64,000 bases of DNA from Micromonospora rifamycinica (lineage in GTDB: Bacteria > Actinomycetota > Actinomycetes > Mycobacteriales > Micromonosporaceae), in the NCBI RefSeq assembly GCF_900090265.1, contig NZ_LT607752.1, positions 6,702,001-6,766,000 of the forward strand, written 5' to 3'. The notes beneath the pieces were generated by a model that ran no database searches, was not told where the DNA came from, and worked only from the letters and a program-made list of their open reading frames with translations. The number at the start of each line of letters is the position of its first letter. Positions within the stretch are counted from its first letter, which is position 1. Position numbers and translations under genes: made by a program. This document shows positions 51,661 to 59,609 of this stretch, one piece after another.

Positions 51661-52713
51661 ATGCGACCCACGAGGTCCTCACTCCGCCACGCCGCCGCTG
51701 TCGCCATGGCCGGCACTCTGGTCACCGGCGCGCTGATGGGCGCACCCGCCCAGGCGGCCCCCGCCTCGCCCGCATCCCCCGACGCCGCCGCCAGCCTGGC
51801 CGACCGCCTCGGCGACCGGGCCGCCGGCACCTACGCCGACGCCACCGGCAAGATGGTCGTCGCCGTCACCGACCCCGCCGCGGCCCGCGAGGTCCGCGCC
51901 GCCGGCGCCACCCCGAAGATGGTCACCCGGGGCGCGGCCCAGCTCCGTTCCGCCACCGCCGAGCTGGAGCGGTCGGCCAAGATCCCCGGCACCGCGTGGT
52001 GGACCGACGCCGTCACCAACCAGGTCGTCGTGTCGGTCGACAGCACCGTCACCGGCGCCAAGCTGGCGCGGGTCAAGGCCGCCGCCGCGCGCACCGGTGG
52101 CGCCGTGCGGGTCGAGGCCGAGGCCGGCGTGCTCAGCACCAAGATCTCCGGTGGCCAGGCCATCTACACCGGCGGCGGTCGCTGCTCGCTCGGCTTCAAC
52201 GTCCGCAACAGCGCCGGCCAGACCTTCTTCCTGACCGCCGGGCACTGCACCAACATCGGCTCGACCTGGTACTCGAACTCCGGCCAGACCAGCGTGCTCG
52301 GCACCCGTACCGGCACCAGCTTCCCGGGCAACGACTACGGCATCGTCCGGCACAGCAACGCGGCCAACGCGACCGGCAACGTCTCCCTCTACAACGGCAG
52401 CTACCAGGACGTCACCGGTGCCGCCAACGCCTACGTCGGCCAGAGCGTGCAGCGCTCCGGCAGCACCACCGGCCTCAAGGGTGGTTCGGTGACGGCCACC
52501 AACGCCACGGTGAACTACGCCGAGGGCTCGGTCTCCGGCCTGATCCGGACCAACGTCTGCGCCGAGCCGGGCGACAGCGGCGGCTCGCTGTTCAGCGGCA
52601 GCAGCGCGGTCGGCCTCACCTCCGGCGGCAGCGGCAACTGCACCCGTGGCGGCATCACCTACTTCCAGCCCGTCACCGAGCCGCTGAGCGTCTACGGCGT
52701 CAGCATCATCTGA
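51661..52713 (+). CDS. Secreted streptogrisin-type serine protease (S1 family, alpha-lytic group)
   Basis: Extracellular protease of 350 residues made as a pre-pro-enzyme. Signal peptide (AAAVAMAGTLVTGALMGAPAQAA), pro-domain (about 35-155) that helps folding, then the mature chain starting near ISGGQAIYTGGGRCSLGFNV. The catalytic triad is His195 (TAGHC), Asp225 (NDYG) and Ser306 (GDSGGS). Three or more disulphides are likely. ATG at 51661 follows CGGAGG. It stands alone behind an AT-rich promoter patch and ends with a stem-loop. Confidence 0.95.
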   Translation: MRPTRSSLRHAAAVAMAGTLVTGALMGAPAQAAPASPASPDAAASLADRLGDRAAGTYADATGKMVVAVTDPAAAREVRAAGATPKMVTRGAAQLRSATAELERSAKIPGTAWWTDAVTNQVVVSVDSTVTGAKLARVKAAAARTGGAVRVEAEAGVLSTKISGGQAIYTGGGRCSLGFNVRNSAGQTFFLTAGHCTNIGSTWYSNSGQTSVLGTRTGTSFPGNDYGIVRHSNAANATGNVSLYNGSYQDVTGAANAYVGQSVQRSGSTTGLKGGSVTATNATVNYAEGSVSGLIRTNVCAEPGDSGGSLFSGSSAVGLTSGGSGNCTRGGITYFQPVTEPLSVYGVSII

Positions 52714-52765
52714 CCGATCTGCCGCATCGTCTGATGCACCACCGCATCATCTGCTCCACCTCCGC

Positions 52766-52797
52766 GAACGGGCCGTCGGGACACCGGCGGCCCGTTC
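52766..52797 (+). terminator. Stem-loop after the protease gene
   Basis: GAACGGGCCG (52766-52775) pairs with CGGCCCGTTC (52788-52797) over a 12-base loop, 53 bp after the stop codon. A good terminator candidate ahead of aspS. Confidence 0.6.
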
Positions 52798-52905
52798 CGC
52801 GTGTGGGTGAGGCGGGCCGGCCTTGCTCACCCCGCAACCGGGCGGACCGGGCGGCTGACACAATGCGGGTGAGACAGCCGTACCGCAGATGAGGAGACGC
52901 AAGTC

Positions 52906-54708
52906 GTGATCCGTACCCATGACGCCGGCAGCCTGCGCGCGACGGACGCCGGCACCACGGTGACGCTCGCCGGGTGGGTGGCCCGCCGGCGCGACCACGG
53001 CGGTGTCATCTTCGTCGACCTGCGCGACGGCTCCGGCGTGGTCCAGGTGGTGTTCCGCGAGGAGGACGCCCACGCGCTGCGCAACGAGTTCTGCGTCACG
53101 GTCACCGGCGAGGTGACCCGCCGCCCCGAGGGCAACGAGAACCCGGAGCTGCCCACCGGCGCGATCGAGGTGACCGCCAGCGTGCTGGAGGTGCTCTCCG
53201 AGGCCGCGCCGCTGCCGCTGCCGGTGGACGACCAGATCGAGGCCGGTGACGACATCCGGCTGCGCTACCGTTACCTGGACCTGCGCCGCAGCGGCCCGGC
53301 CAACGCCCTGCGGCTGCGCTCGCGGGCCAACCAGCTGGCCCGGGGGGTGCTGCACGAGCGGGACTTCCTGGAGATCGAGACCCCGACGCTGACCCGGTCC
53401 ACCCCGGAGGGTGCCCGCGACTTCCTGGTCCCGGTCCGGCTCCAGCCCGGCAGTTGGTACGCGCTGCCGCAGTCGCCGCAGCTGTTCAAGCAGCTGCTGA
53501 TGGTCGGCGGCATGGAGCGGTACTACCAGATCGCCCGCTGCTACCGCGACGAGGACTTCCGGGCCGACCGGCAGCCGGAGTTCACCCAGCTCGACATCGA
53601 GATGTCCTTCGTCACCGAGGACGACGTGATCGACCTCGGCGAGGCGATCGTCACGGCGCTCTGGAAGGACCTGGCCGGTCACGAGATCTCCCGGCCGATC
53701 CCCCGGATCACCTGGCACGACGCGATGGCCCGGTACGGCTCCGACAAGCCCGACCTGCGTTACGGCCTGGAGCTGACCGAGCTGACCGACTACCTGCGCG
53801 GCACCGCCTTCCGGGTCTTCGCCGCGGCGATCGACGCGGGCGGCTACGTCGGCGCGGTCGTCATGCCGGGCGGGGCGGCGCAGACCCGCAAGGAGCTCGA
53901 CGGCTGGCAGGACTGGGCCAAGGCGCGCGGCGCGCGGGGCCTGGCGTACGTGGTGCTGGACGCCGAGACCGGCGAGGCACGCGGGCCGGTGGCCAAGAAT
54001 CTCTCCGCCGAGCACCTGGGCGGGCTGGCCGACGCGGTCGGGGCCAAGCCGGGCGACGCGGTGTTCTTCGCCGCCGGCACGAACACCCGGGAGGCGCAGG
54101 AGCTGCTCGGCGCGGCCCGGATCGAGATCGCCAAGCGGGCGAAGCTGATCGACGAGAGCGCCTGGGCGTTCTGCTGGGTGGTCGACGCGCCGATGTTCGA
54201 GCGGACGGACGACGGTGGCTGGACGGCCGTGCACCACCCGTTCACCTCGCCGAACGCCGACTGGGTCGACCGGTTCGAGGAGGCTCCGGACCGGGCGCTG
54301 GCGTACGCGTACGACATCGTCTGCAACGGCAACGAGATCGGCGGCGGTTCGATCCGTATCCACCGGGGCGACGTGCAGCAGCGGGTCTTCGACCTGCTCG
54401 GCATCACCCCCGCCGAGGCGCAGGACAAGTTCGGCTTCCTGCTGGAGGCGTTCAGGTACGGCGCCCCGCCGCACGGCGGCATCGCGTTCGGCTGGGACCG
54501 GGTCTGCATGCTGCTCGCCGGGGCCGACTCGATCCGCGAGGTGATCGCCTTCCCCAAGACCCGGGGCGGCTTCGACCCGCTGACCGGCGCACCGACCCCG
54601 ATCACCGGCCAGCAGCGCACCGAGGCCGGCATCGACGCCAAGCCGAAGCCTGCCACCCCGTCCGCCGGCACCGCCGGCCCCGCCGCCCCGGTAGCCACCC
54701 CGGTCTGA
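52906..54708 (+). CDS. aspS: Aspartyl-tRNA synthetase
   Basis: Class IIb synthetase of 600 residues of bacterial type. N-terminal OB anticodon-binding domain (VTLAGWVARRRDHGGVIFVDLRDGSGVVQVVF), class II motif 2 (RCYRDEDFRADRQPEFTQLDIEMSF), GAD insertion domain and motif 3 (HGGIAFGWDRVCMLLAG). GTG at 52906 follows GAGGAG. The residue pattern does not settle whether it also charges tRNA-Asn. The last 30 residues are a variable Pro/Ala tail. A GATC-type inverted repeat follows. Confidence 0.97.
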   Translation: MIRTHDAGSLRATDAGTTVTLAGWVARRRDHGGVIFVDLRDGSGVVQVVFREEDAHALRNEFCVTVTGEVTRRPEGNENPELPTGAIEVTASVLEVLSEAAPLPLPVDDQIEAGDDIRLRYRYLDLRRSGPANALRLRSRANQLARGVLHERDFLEIETPTLTRSTPEGARDFLVPVRLQPGSWYALPQSPQLFKQLLMVGGMERYYQIARCYRDEDFRADRQPEFTQLDIEMSFVTEDDVIDLGEAIVTALWKDLAGHEISRPIPRITWHDAMARYGSDKPDLRYGLELTELTDYLRGTAFRVFAAAIDAGGYVGAVVMPGGAAQTRKELDGWQDWAKARGARGLAYVVLDAETGEARGPVAKNLSAEHLGGLADAVGAKPGDAVFFAAGTNTREAQELLGAARIEIAKRAKLIDESAWAFCWVVDAPMFERTDDGGWTAVHHPFTSPNADWVDRFEEAPDRALAYAYDIVCNGNEIGGGSIRIHRGDVQQRVFDLLGITPAEAQDKFGFLLEAFRYGAPPHGGIAFGWDRVCMLLAGADSIREVIAFPKTRGGFDPLTGAPTPITGQQRTEAGIDAKPKPATPSAGTAGPAAPVATPV

Positions 54709-54798
54709 CCCCCCACCCCGCCACCCCACCCCACCCCACCCGCCCGGCCCCACCCGCCCGGCCCCACCCGGCCGTGCCCGGCTCCACCCCGCATCATT
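54709..54798. repeat. C-rich low-complexity tract after aspS
   Basis: About 90 bp of CCCCACCC and CCCGGCCCCACCCG repeats with a strong strand bias, like the tract at 9507-9755. Both tracts border a GATC-type inverted repeat. No gene is seen. Confidence 0.75.
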
Positions 54799-54853
54799 GA
54801 TCAAGAGGTTTACGTCATCCCGCCCGCCCTGCGGTGACGTAAACCTCTTGATC
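54799..54853. repeat. Long inverted repeat, GATC-type palindromic element (element C)
   Basis: Perfect 19-base arms at 54799-54817 (GATCAAGAGGTTTACGTCA) and 54835-54853 with a 17-base loop. It follows aspS and its C-rich tract. Its layout, starting with GATC and of similar size, parallels elements A (9756) and B (30669). Confidence 0.85.
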
Positions 54854-54952
54854 GTTATGAAGGGCGGAGCGGGGCGTGGAGGGGAGGGCGGGGGAGGGTG
54901 CGGGGCGGGCGGGGGAGGGTGCGCTAGGGCGGGAGGGGTAGATGCATAGGAG

Positions 54953-54985
54953 TTGTGCATAGGTTTTGTGCACAGTTATTGTGCA
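54953..54985. promoter_or_regulatory. 13-bp iterons in front of the ArsR-like gene
   Basis: TTGTGCA occurs at 54953, 54966 and 54979, exactly 13 bp apart, with a degenerate fourth copy (AGATGCA) at 54940. The unit reads TTGTGCATAGGTT with drift. The array ends 3 bp before the ATG and is AT-rich, so it covers promoter and operator space of the regulator-pump operon. Confidence 0.7.
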
Positions 54986-54988
54986 TGT

Positions 54989-55588
54989 ATGGAGAGCGAC
55001 GAGAACAGCGGGCGGGGCGCGTCCCGGGCCGTGCGGATCGACCACCGGCAGGTCCGGGTCCTGGCCCACCCGTTGCGGTTGCGGCTGCTCGGCGCGTTGC
55101 GGGTGCAGGGGCCGGCCACCGCCACCACCCTCGCCGGGCTGCTCGCCACCAACACCGGCGCCACCAGCTACCACCTGCGCCAGCTCGCCGACGTGGGGCT
55201 GGTAGTAGAAGACCCGGACCGGGGCACCGGGCGGCAGCGCTGGTGGCGGGCCGCGCACGAGGTGACCGACTGGGAACCGAGCGACTTCGACGACGACCCC
55301 GACGCCCGCGCCGCCATCGAGTGGATCCAGGGTGACCAGGTACGCCTGCTGGCGGAGCGGGCCGCACGCTGGTTCGCCGTCCAGCAGGACTGGTCGCCGG
55401 CCTGGCGGGACGCCTTCGGGATGAGCGACGCCTTCCTCACCCTCCCGGCGGACCGGCTCCAGGCCCTCTCCGACGAGCTGTGGCAGGTGCTGGAGCGCTA
55501 CCGTGCCGAGGCCGACCCGGCACAGCCCGACGCCGAGCGGGTGCACGTCTTCCTGGCCGCGTTCCCGATGATCGAGCAGCGGCCGTGA
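54989..55588 (+). CDS. ArsR-like winged-helix regulator of the adjacent pump
   Basis: Regulator of 199 residues. The N-terminal winged helix is HRQVRVLAHPLRLRLLGALRVQGPATATTLAGLLATNTGATSYHLRQLADVGLVVED, of the ArsR/HTH_20 type; the C-terminal 110 residues are a helical sensor part with many Trp and acidic residues. ATG at 54989 is chosen, three bases after the last iteron; upstream in-frame starts would lie within the iterons. It overlaps the MFS gene by four bases (GTGA), so it probably controls that exporter and itself. Confidence 0.9.
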   Translation: MESDENSGRGASRAVRIDHRQVRVLAHPLRLRLLGALRVQGPATATTLAGLLATNTGATSYHLRQLADVGLVVEDPDRGTGRQRWWRAAHEVTDWEPSDFDDDPDARAAIEWIQGDQVRLLAERAARWFAVQQDWSPAWRDAFGMSDAFLTLPADRLQALSDELWQVLERYRAEADPAQPDAERVHVFLAAFPMIEQRP

Positions 55589-56973
55589 GCGCCCTGACCG
55601 TACGCCAGGTCCGGTTCCGCTACCTCACCCTCTACGGCCTGCGCTGGCTGCCCACCGGCCTCACCATCCCGGTGATGATCCTGCTGATGCAGGAACGCGG
55701 CCTGTCGCTGTCCCAGATCGGCCTCGTCTCCACCGCCCAGGGCCTGGTGGTGCTGGCGCTGGAACTGCCCACCGGTGGCCTGGCCGACGCGCTGGGCAGC
55801 CGGGTCGTCCTGGTGACCGCCTGGGCGGTGAGCCTGCTGTCGCTGGGCCTGCTCGCGGTGGCCGACTCGTTCGCGCTGTTCTTCCTGGTCTGGGCGCTGC
55901 AAGGGGTCTACCGGGCGCTCGACAGCGGCCCGCTCGACTCCTGGTACGTCGAGTCCACCCGGGCCGCCGACCGCAATGCCGACTACGAGCCCGGCCTCGG
56001 CTTCGCCGGAACCGTCGCGGGCGTCACCATCGCCGCCGGGGCACTGCTCAGCGGTGGCCTCATCGCGCTCGGCCCCCTCGGGCCGGTCAGCGCGTTGACG
56101 GTGCCGGTGCTGGTCGCCGCCGCCCTCCAGGCCGTCGCCCTGGCCGTCCTGCTGTCCCTGCTGGTCGAGCCCGGTCCGGCCCGGGGTCCGGGCACGCTGC
56201 GCGCCTCGGTCGCGGCGGCCCCCCGGATGGTCGGTCAGGCCGTCGGCCTGCTGCGTCGCTCCCGGGTGCTGCTGGCCCTGGTGTCGGTGGAGCTGTTCTG
56301 GGGCTTCGGCATGGTCACCTTCGAGTCGCTGCTGCCGGTCCGGCTCTCCGAGGTGGTCGGCGACCCCGAGCGGGCGGCGGCGCTGCTCGGCCCGGCCAAC
56401 TCGGCGGCCTGGCTGGTGTCGGCGGCCGGAGCGGCGGCCACCCCGCTGTTGCTGCGCTGGCTCGGCGCCGCCCCCGCCGCCGCGCTGCTGCGCATCGTGC
56501 AGGGCGGCACGGTGCTCGGCATGGGGCTGCTCGCCGGGCCGGTCGGCGTGCTGGTCGCCTACCTGGCCTGCTACGCCGTGCACGGCGCGTCCAACCCGCT
56601 GCACCTGGGGCTGCTGCACCGGCAGGTCGACGGACCGTACCGGACCAGCGTCCTGTCGCTGAACTCGATGATGGGCCAGCCGGGGTTCGCCCTCGGCGCG
56701 GTGCTGCTCACCGCGCTGGCCGACCGCTCCGGGGTGGGTACGGCGATGGTGGTCGGCGCGGTGGCGCTGGCGGTGGCCGCCCCGCTCTACCTGCCCGCCT
56801 GGTGGGCCGGCCGCCGGACCACCCCGACCCCGCCCGCCGGGGCTGATCCGGCTACGCCCGGTGGGGCTGTCCCGACCCCGACCGTCGGGGCCGATCCGGC
56901 CGGGCACGGACCCGGGGACGTCCGGCCGGCCGGGGCGGCGGCCTCAGCCGAGCCACACCGAGCTGCGCCGTAG
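55585..56973 (+). CDS. MFS transporter (12-helix exporter)
   Basis: Membrane transporter of 462 residues with 12 predicted helices. N-terminal part LTLYGLRWLPTGLTIPVMILLMQERGLSLSQIGLVSTAQGLVVLALELPTGGLADALGSRVV shows MFS motif A (GGLADALGSR). The tail after residue 415 is a Pro/Ala/Gly low-complexity stretch. GTG overlaps the ArsR-like gene stop; this pairing is typical of regulator-exporter units. Its 3' end overlaps the convergent GNAT gene by 30 bp. Confidence 0.92.
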   Translation: MSALTVRQVRFRYLTLYGLRWLPTGLTIPVMILLMQERGLSLSQIGLVSTAQGLVVLALELPTGGLADALGSRVVLVTAWAVSLLSLGLLAVADSFALFFLVWALQGVYRALDSGPLDSWYVESTRAADRNADYEPGLGFAGTVAGVTIAAGALLSGGLIALGPLGPVSALTVPVLVAAALQAVALAVLLSLLVEPGPARGPGTLRASVAAAPRMVGQAVGLLRRSRVLLALVSVELFWGFGMVTFESLLPVRLSEVVGDPERAAALLGPANSAAWLVSAAGAAATPLLLRWLGAAPAAALLRIVQGGTVLGMGLLAGPVGVLVAYLACYAVHGASNPLHLGLLHRQVDGPYRTSVLSLNSMMGQPGFALGAVLLTALADRSGVGTAMVVGAVALAVAAPLYLPAWWAGRRTTPTPPAGADPATPGGAVPTPTVGADPAGHGPGDVRPAGAAASAEPHRAAP

Positions 56974-57690
56974 GGTGCCGGTGAAGCCGAGCCGACGGTA
57001 GAGCCGCAGCGCGGCCAGGTTGTCGGCGTAGACGCCGAGCGCCACGTGGTCGTAGCGGGCGAGCAGGGCCCGGGTCATCCCGGCGGTCAGCGCCGCGCCC
57101 AGCCCGCGCCCCCGCCGGTCGCGGGCCACGGTGAGCCCGGCGAGGAAGCCGATGTCGCCGCGACTGCGGTCCGCCCCGCAGGCGACCAGGCGGTCGCCGT
57201 CCCGGATGCCGTACCAGTCGGCGACCGTCGGGTCCGCCGGGCGCGACGAGGAGGTGGGGAAGGCGTCGTCGATCAGCGCCGCCAGCGCCGGGTGGTCCGC
57301 CGGACCGAGGCGGACCACCCGCTCCTGGCCGGGTTGCCGGGACGGGGCGGCGGTGGTCCAGAGGAAGTCCCATTCGTCGACCCGGGTCGCCGCGAACCGG
57401 TCGACCAGCAGGGACCGGTCGGCCCGGGGCAGTTGCAGGTACCGCCCCGGGCCGATCGCCCCGTCGGCGACCAGCGCCGCGACCAGCTCCACCGCCGCGT
57501 CGACCGCGCCGACCACGCCACCGGCGGCCCGGTCGTTCTCCGCCGTCGGGAGCAGCCAGCCCACCGCGCCGTCGCGGATCCAGGCGCGGGGCTCGTCGGC
57601 GAGTCGCAGAGCGTGCCGTACGAACGGGTGGTGGTCGGTGGCGGCGAGGACGGCCGCCCGGCCGGCGAGTTCCCGGGCGGTGTCGATCAT
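56944..57690 (-). CDS. GNAT-family N-acetyltransferase
   Basis: Acetyl-CoA-dependent transferase of 248 residues with two regions. The N-terminal 110 residues are a variable helper part; the C-terminal GNAT domain has LAGLTVARDRRGRGLGAALTAGMTRALL (acetyl-CoA pyrophosphate loop RRGRGLG) and VYADNLAALRLYRRLGF. The substrate is unknown. A TAGGCT hexamer lies six bases before the ATG, suggesting a leaderless mRNA. The final 30 bp overlap the 3' end of the MFS gene on the other strand. Confidence 0.92.
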   Translation of the reverse strand: MIDTARELAGRAAVLAATDHHPFVRHALRLADEPRAWIRDGAVGWLLPTAENDRAAGGVVGAVDAAVELVAALVADGAIGPGRYLQLPRADRSLLVDRFAATRVDEWDFLWTTAAPSRQPGQERVVRLGPADHPALAALIDDAFPTSSSRPADPTVADWYGIRDGDRLVACGADRSRGDIGFLAGLTVARDRRGRGLGAALTAGMTRALLARYDHVALGVYADNLAALRLYRRLGFTGTLRRSSVWLG

Positions 57691-57696
57691 GCGAGC

Positions 57697-57702
57697 AGCC
57701 TA
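57697..57702 (-). promoter_or_regulatory. Candidate -10 of leaderless promoter for the GNAT gene
   Basis: On the minus strand TAGGCT is followed by six bases (GCTCGC) and the ATG. No ribosome-binding site is visible. Confidence 0.4.
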
Positions 57703-57821
57703 GGACCCGGTGGGCCGAGGTGCCCCGGCGACGCCGATCTCCACGGTGGAGATTGACGAGTCGACCGATTGGGTACATCCGGGCCGACCTACTGGGAGAC
57801 CCCCTACCGGAGGACATCACC

Positions 57822-58034
57822 ATGCTCGCCATCCTCGCGGCCGTCGTGTTCGGCTTCGCGCTCCTGCTGGACCTTCTCAACACCAACTTCGGTGCCCCCG
57901 ACCTGTTCAACTGGAACACCCTGGTGCTGATCGGCCTGCTCCTGCTCTCGCTCTACCTGGCCGGTGTCGGCAGCGGCCCGCGCGGCGGTGGCGGCGGCCG
58001 GTGGTACCGGGGCCGTCGGCCGGGTCGCGGCTGA
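57822..58034 (+). CDS. Small membrane protein (70 residues)
   Basis: Two hydrophobic segments, LAILAAVVFGFALLLDLL (about 2-19) and WNTLVLIGLLLLSLYLAGV (about 31-49), followed by a Gly/Arg tail (GPRGGGGGRWYRGRRPGRG). ATG at 57822 has a GGAGG site 8 bases ahead, better than the upstream in-frame start. Proteins of this plan are frequent and uncharacterised in actinomycetes. It stands 75 bp before rarA and is divergent from the GNAT gene. Function unknown. Confidence 0.78.
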   Translation: MLAILAAVVFGFALLLDLLNTNFGAPDLFNWNTLVLIGLLLLSLYLAGVGSGPRGGGGGRWYRGRRPGRG

Positions 58035-58097
58035 CCGCGACAGATCAGAACGGGCGCGGCCCGCGGCGCGATTCCGGCGTCGTGGGCCGCGCCCGGT

Positions 58098-58103
58098 ACT
58101 GTC
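58098..58103 (+). promoter_or_regulatory. Candidate -10 of leaderless promoter for rarA
   Basis: TACTGT is followed by six bases (CTTCCT) and the ATG at 58110. No ribosome-binding site is seen. Confidence 0.35.
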
Positions 58104-58109
58104 TTCCTG

Positions 58110-59609
58110 ATGGATTCCGACGCCCTCTTCTCCCTCGGCGCACCCGCCGCGGCGCCCAGCGCGCCGGCCGGCGTCGTCGGGGTCGACGAGTTCGCCTCGA
58201 CCGGGGCGGACGCCCCGTTGCCCGTGCGGATGCGGCCGGCGAGCATCGACGAGCTGGTCGGGCAGGAACACCTCCTCGCGCCCGGCGCTCCGCTGCGCCA
58301 GCTGGTGGGCGGGGGTGCGGCGCTGTCGGTCATCCTCTGGGGTCCGCCGGGCAGCGGCAAGACCACCATCGCCCACCTGGTGGCCCGGGCCACCGACCGC
58401 CGCTTCGTGGCCATGTCGGCGCTGACCGCCGGGGTCAAGGACGTCCGGGCCGTCATCGAGGCGGCCCGCCGCCAGCGGCGCTCCGGTGGCCCGCAGACCG
58501 TGCTCTTCATCGACGAGGTGCACCGGTTCAGCAAGACCCAGCAGGATTCGCTGCTCGCCGCCGTCGAGGACCGCACGGTCACCCTGCTCGCGGCGACCAC
58601 CGAGAACCCGTACTTCTCGGTTATCTCCCCGCTGCTGTCCCGGTGCGTGCTGCTCACCCTCCAGCCGCTGGACGACACGGCCGTGCGATCCCTGTTGCGC
58701 CGCGCGGTCGTCGACCCGCGCGGCCTCGGCGGCGCGCTCACCCTGGCCACCGACGCCGAGGACCACCTGGTACGCCTCGCCGGCGGCGACGTCCGCAAGG
58801 CGCTGACCGCGCTGGAGGCGGCGGCGGCCTCGGCGACCGCGCTCGGTGCCGACCGGATCGACCTGGCCACCACCGAGCAGGCGGTGGACGTGGCGGCCGT
58901 GCGCTACGACCGCGACGGCGACGCGCACTACGACGTGACCAGCGCCTTCATCAAGAGCATGCGCGGCTCGGACGTCGACGCCGCGCTGCACTGGCTGGCC
59001 CGGATGCTGGTCGCCGGGGAGGACGCCCGGTTTGTCGCCCGCCGTATGGTCATCTTCGCCAGCGAGGACGTCGGCATGGCCGACCCGTCGGCGCTGAGCG
59101 TGGCGACCGCCGCCGCGCACGCGGTGGAGTACGTCGGCCTGCCCGAGGCCCAGCTCAACCTGGCCCAGGCGGTGATCCACCTGGCGACCGCGCCGAAGTC
59201 CAACTCGGCGACCACCGCCCTCGGGGCGGCGATGGCCGACGTGCGGGCCGGCCGGGGCGGCGCGGTGCCGCGCGGGCTGCGCGACGCGCACTACGCCGGT
59301 GCCCGGGGGCTCGGGCACGGCACGGGTTACCGCTACCCGCACGACGACCAGCGTGGGGTGGTCACCCAGCAGTACGCTCCCGACGACCTCGTCGGGACCG
59401 ACTACTACCGGCCCAGCGGGCACGGCGTCGAGCGGTCGGTGGCCGCCCGGCTGCCCCTGCTGCGCCGGATCGTCCGCGGGCTGCCCGCCCCGGCGTCGCG
59501 CCCCGACGGGCCGGTGCCGGTGGTCAACGGCCGTCACCTGTCGGGCACGCGGCACACCGGTGGGGCGGATGAGGACGGCGGCGACGCCGCCGGGGAGGTT
59601 CAGCAGTGA
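58110..59609 (+). CDS. rarA: Replication-associated recombination protein A (RarA/MgsA AAA+ ATPase)
   Basis: Clamp-loader-like AAA+ ATPase of 499 residues acting at stalled replication forks. Walker A GPPGSGKT, Walker B FIDEVHRFSK, sensor 1 ATTENPYFSV and the C-terminal MgsA-type oligomerisation region (YDVTSAFIKSMRGSDVDAALHWLARML, MVIFASEDVGMADP) are present. The neighbourhood aspS ... rarA ... DUF948 (normally followed by alaS) is the common actinobacterial order. The final 50 residues are variable. It overlaps the next gene by four bases (GTGA). Confidence 0.95.
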   Translation: MDSDALFSLGAPAAAPSAPAGVVGVDEFASTGADAPLPVRMRPASIDELVGQEHLLAPGAPLRQLVGGGAALSVILWGPPGSGKTTIAHLVARATDRRFVAMSALTAGVKDVRAVIEAARRQRRSGGPQTVLFIDEVHRFSKTQQDSLLAAVEDRTVTLLAATTENPYFSVISPLLSRCVLLTLQPLDDTAVRSLLRRAVVDPRGLGGALTLATDAEDHLVRLAGGDVRKALTALEAAAASATALGADRIDLATTEQAVDVAAVRYDRDGDAHYDVTSAFIKSMRGSDVDAALHWLARMLVAGEDARFVARRMVIFASEDVGMADPSALSVATAAAHAVEYVGLPEAQLNLAQAVIHLATAPKSNSATTALGAAMADVRAGRGGAVPRGLRDAHYAGARGLGHGTGYRYPHDDQRGVVTQQYAPDDLVGTDYYRPSGHGVERSVAARLPLLRRIVRGLPAPASRPDGPVPVVNGRHLSGTRHTGGADEDGGDAAGEVQQ

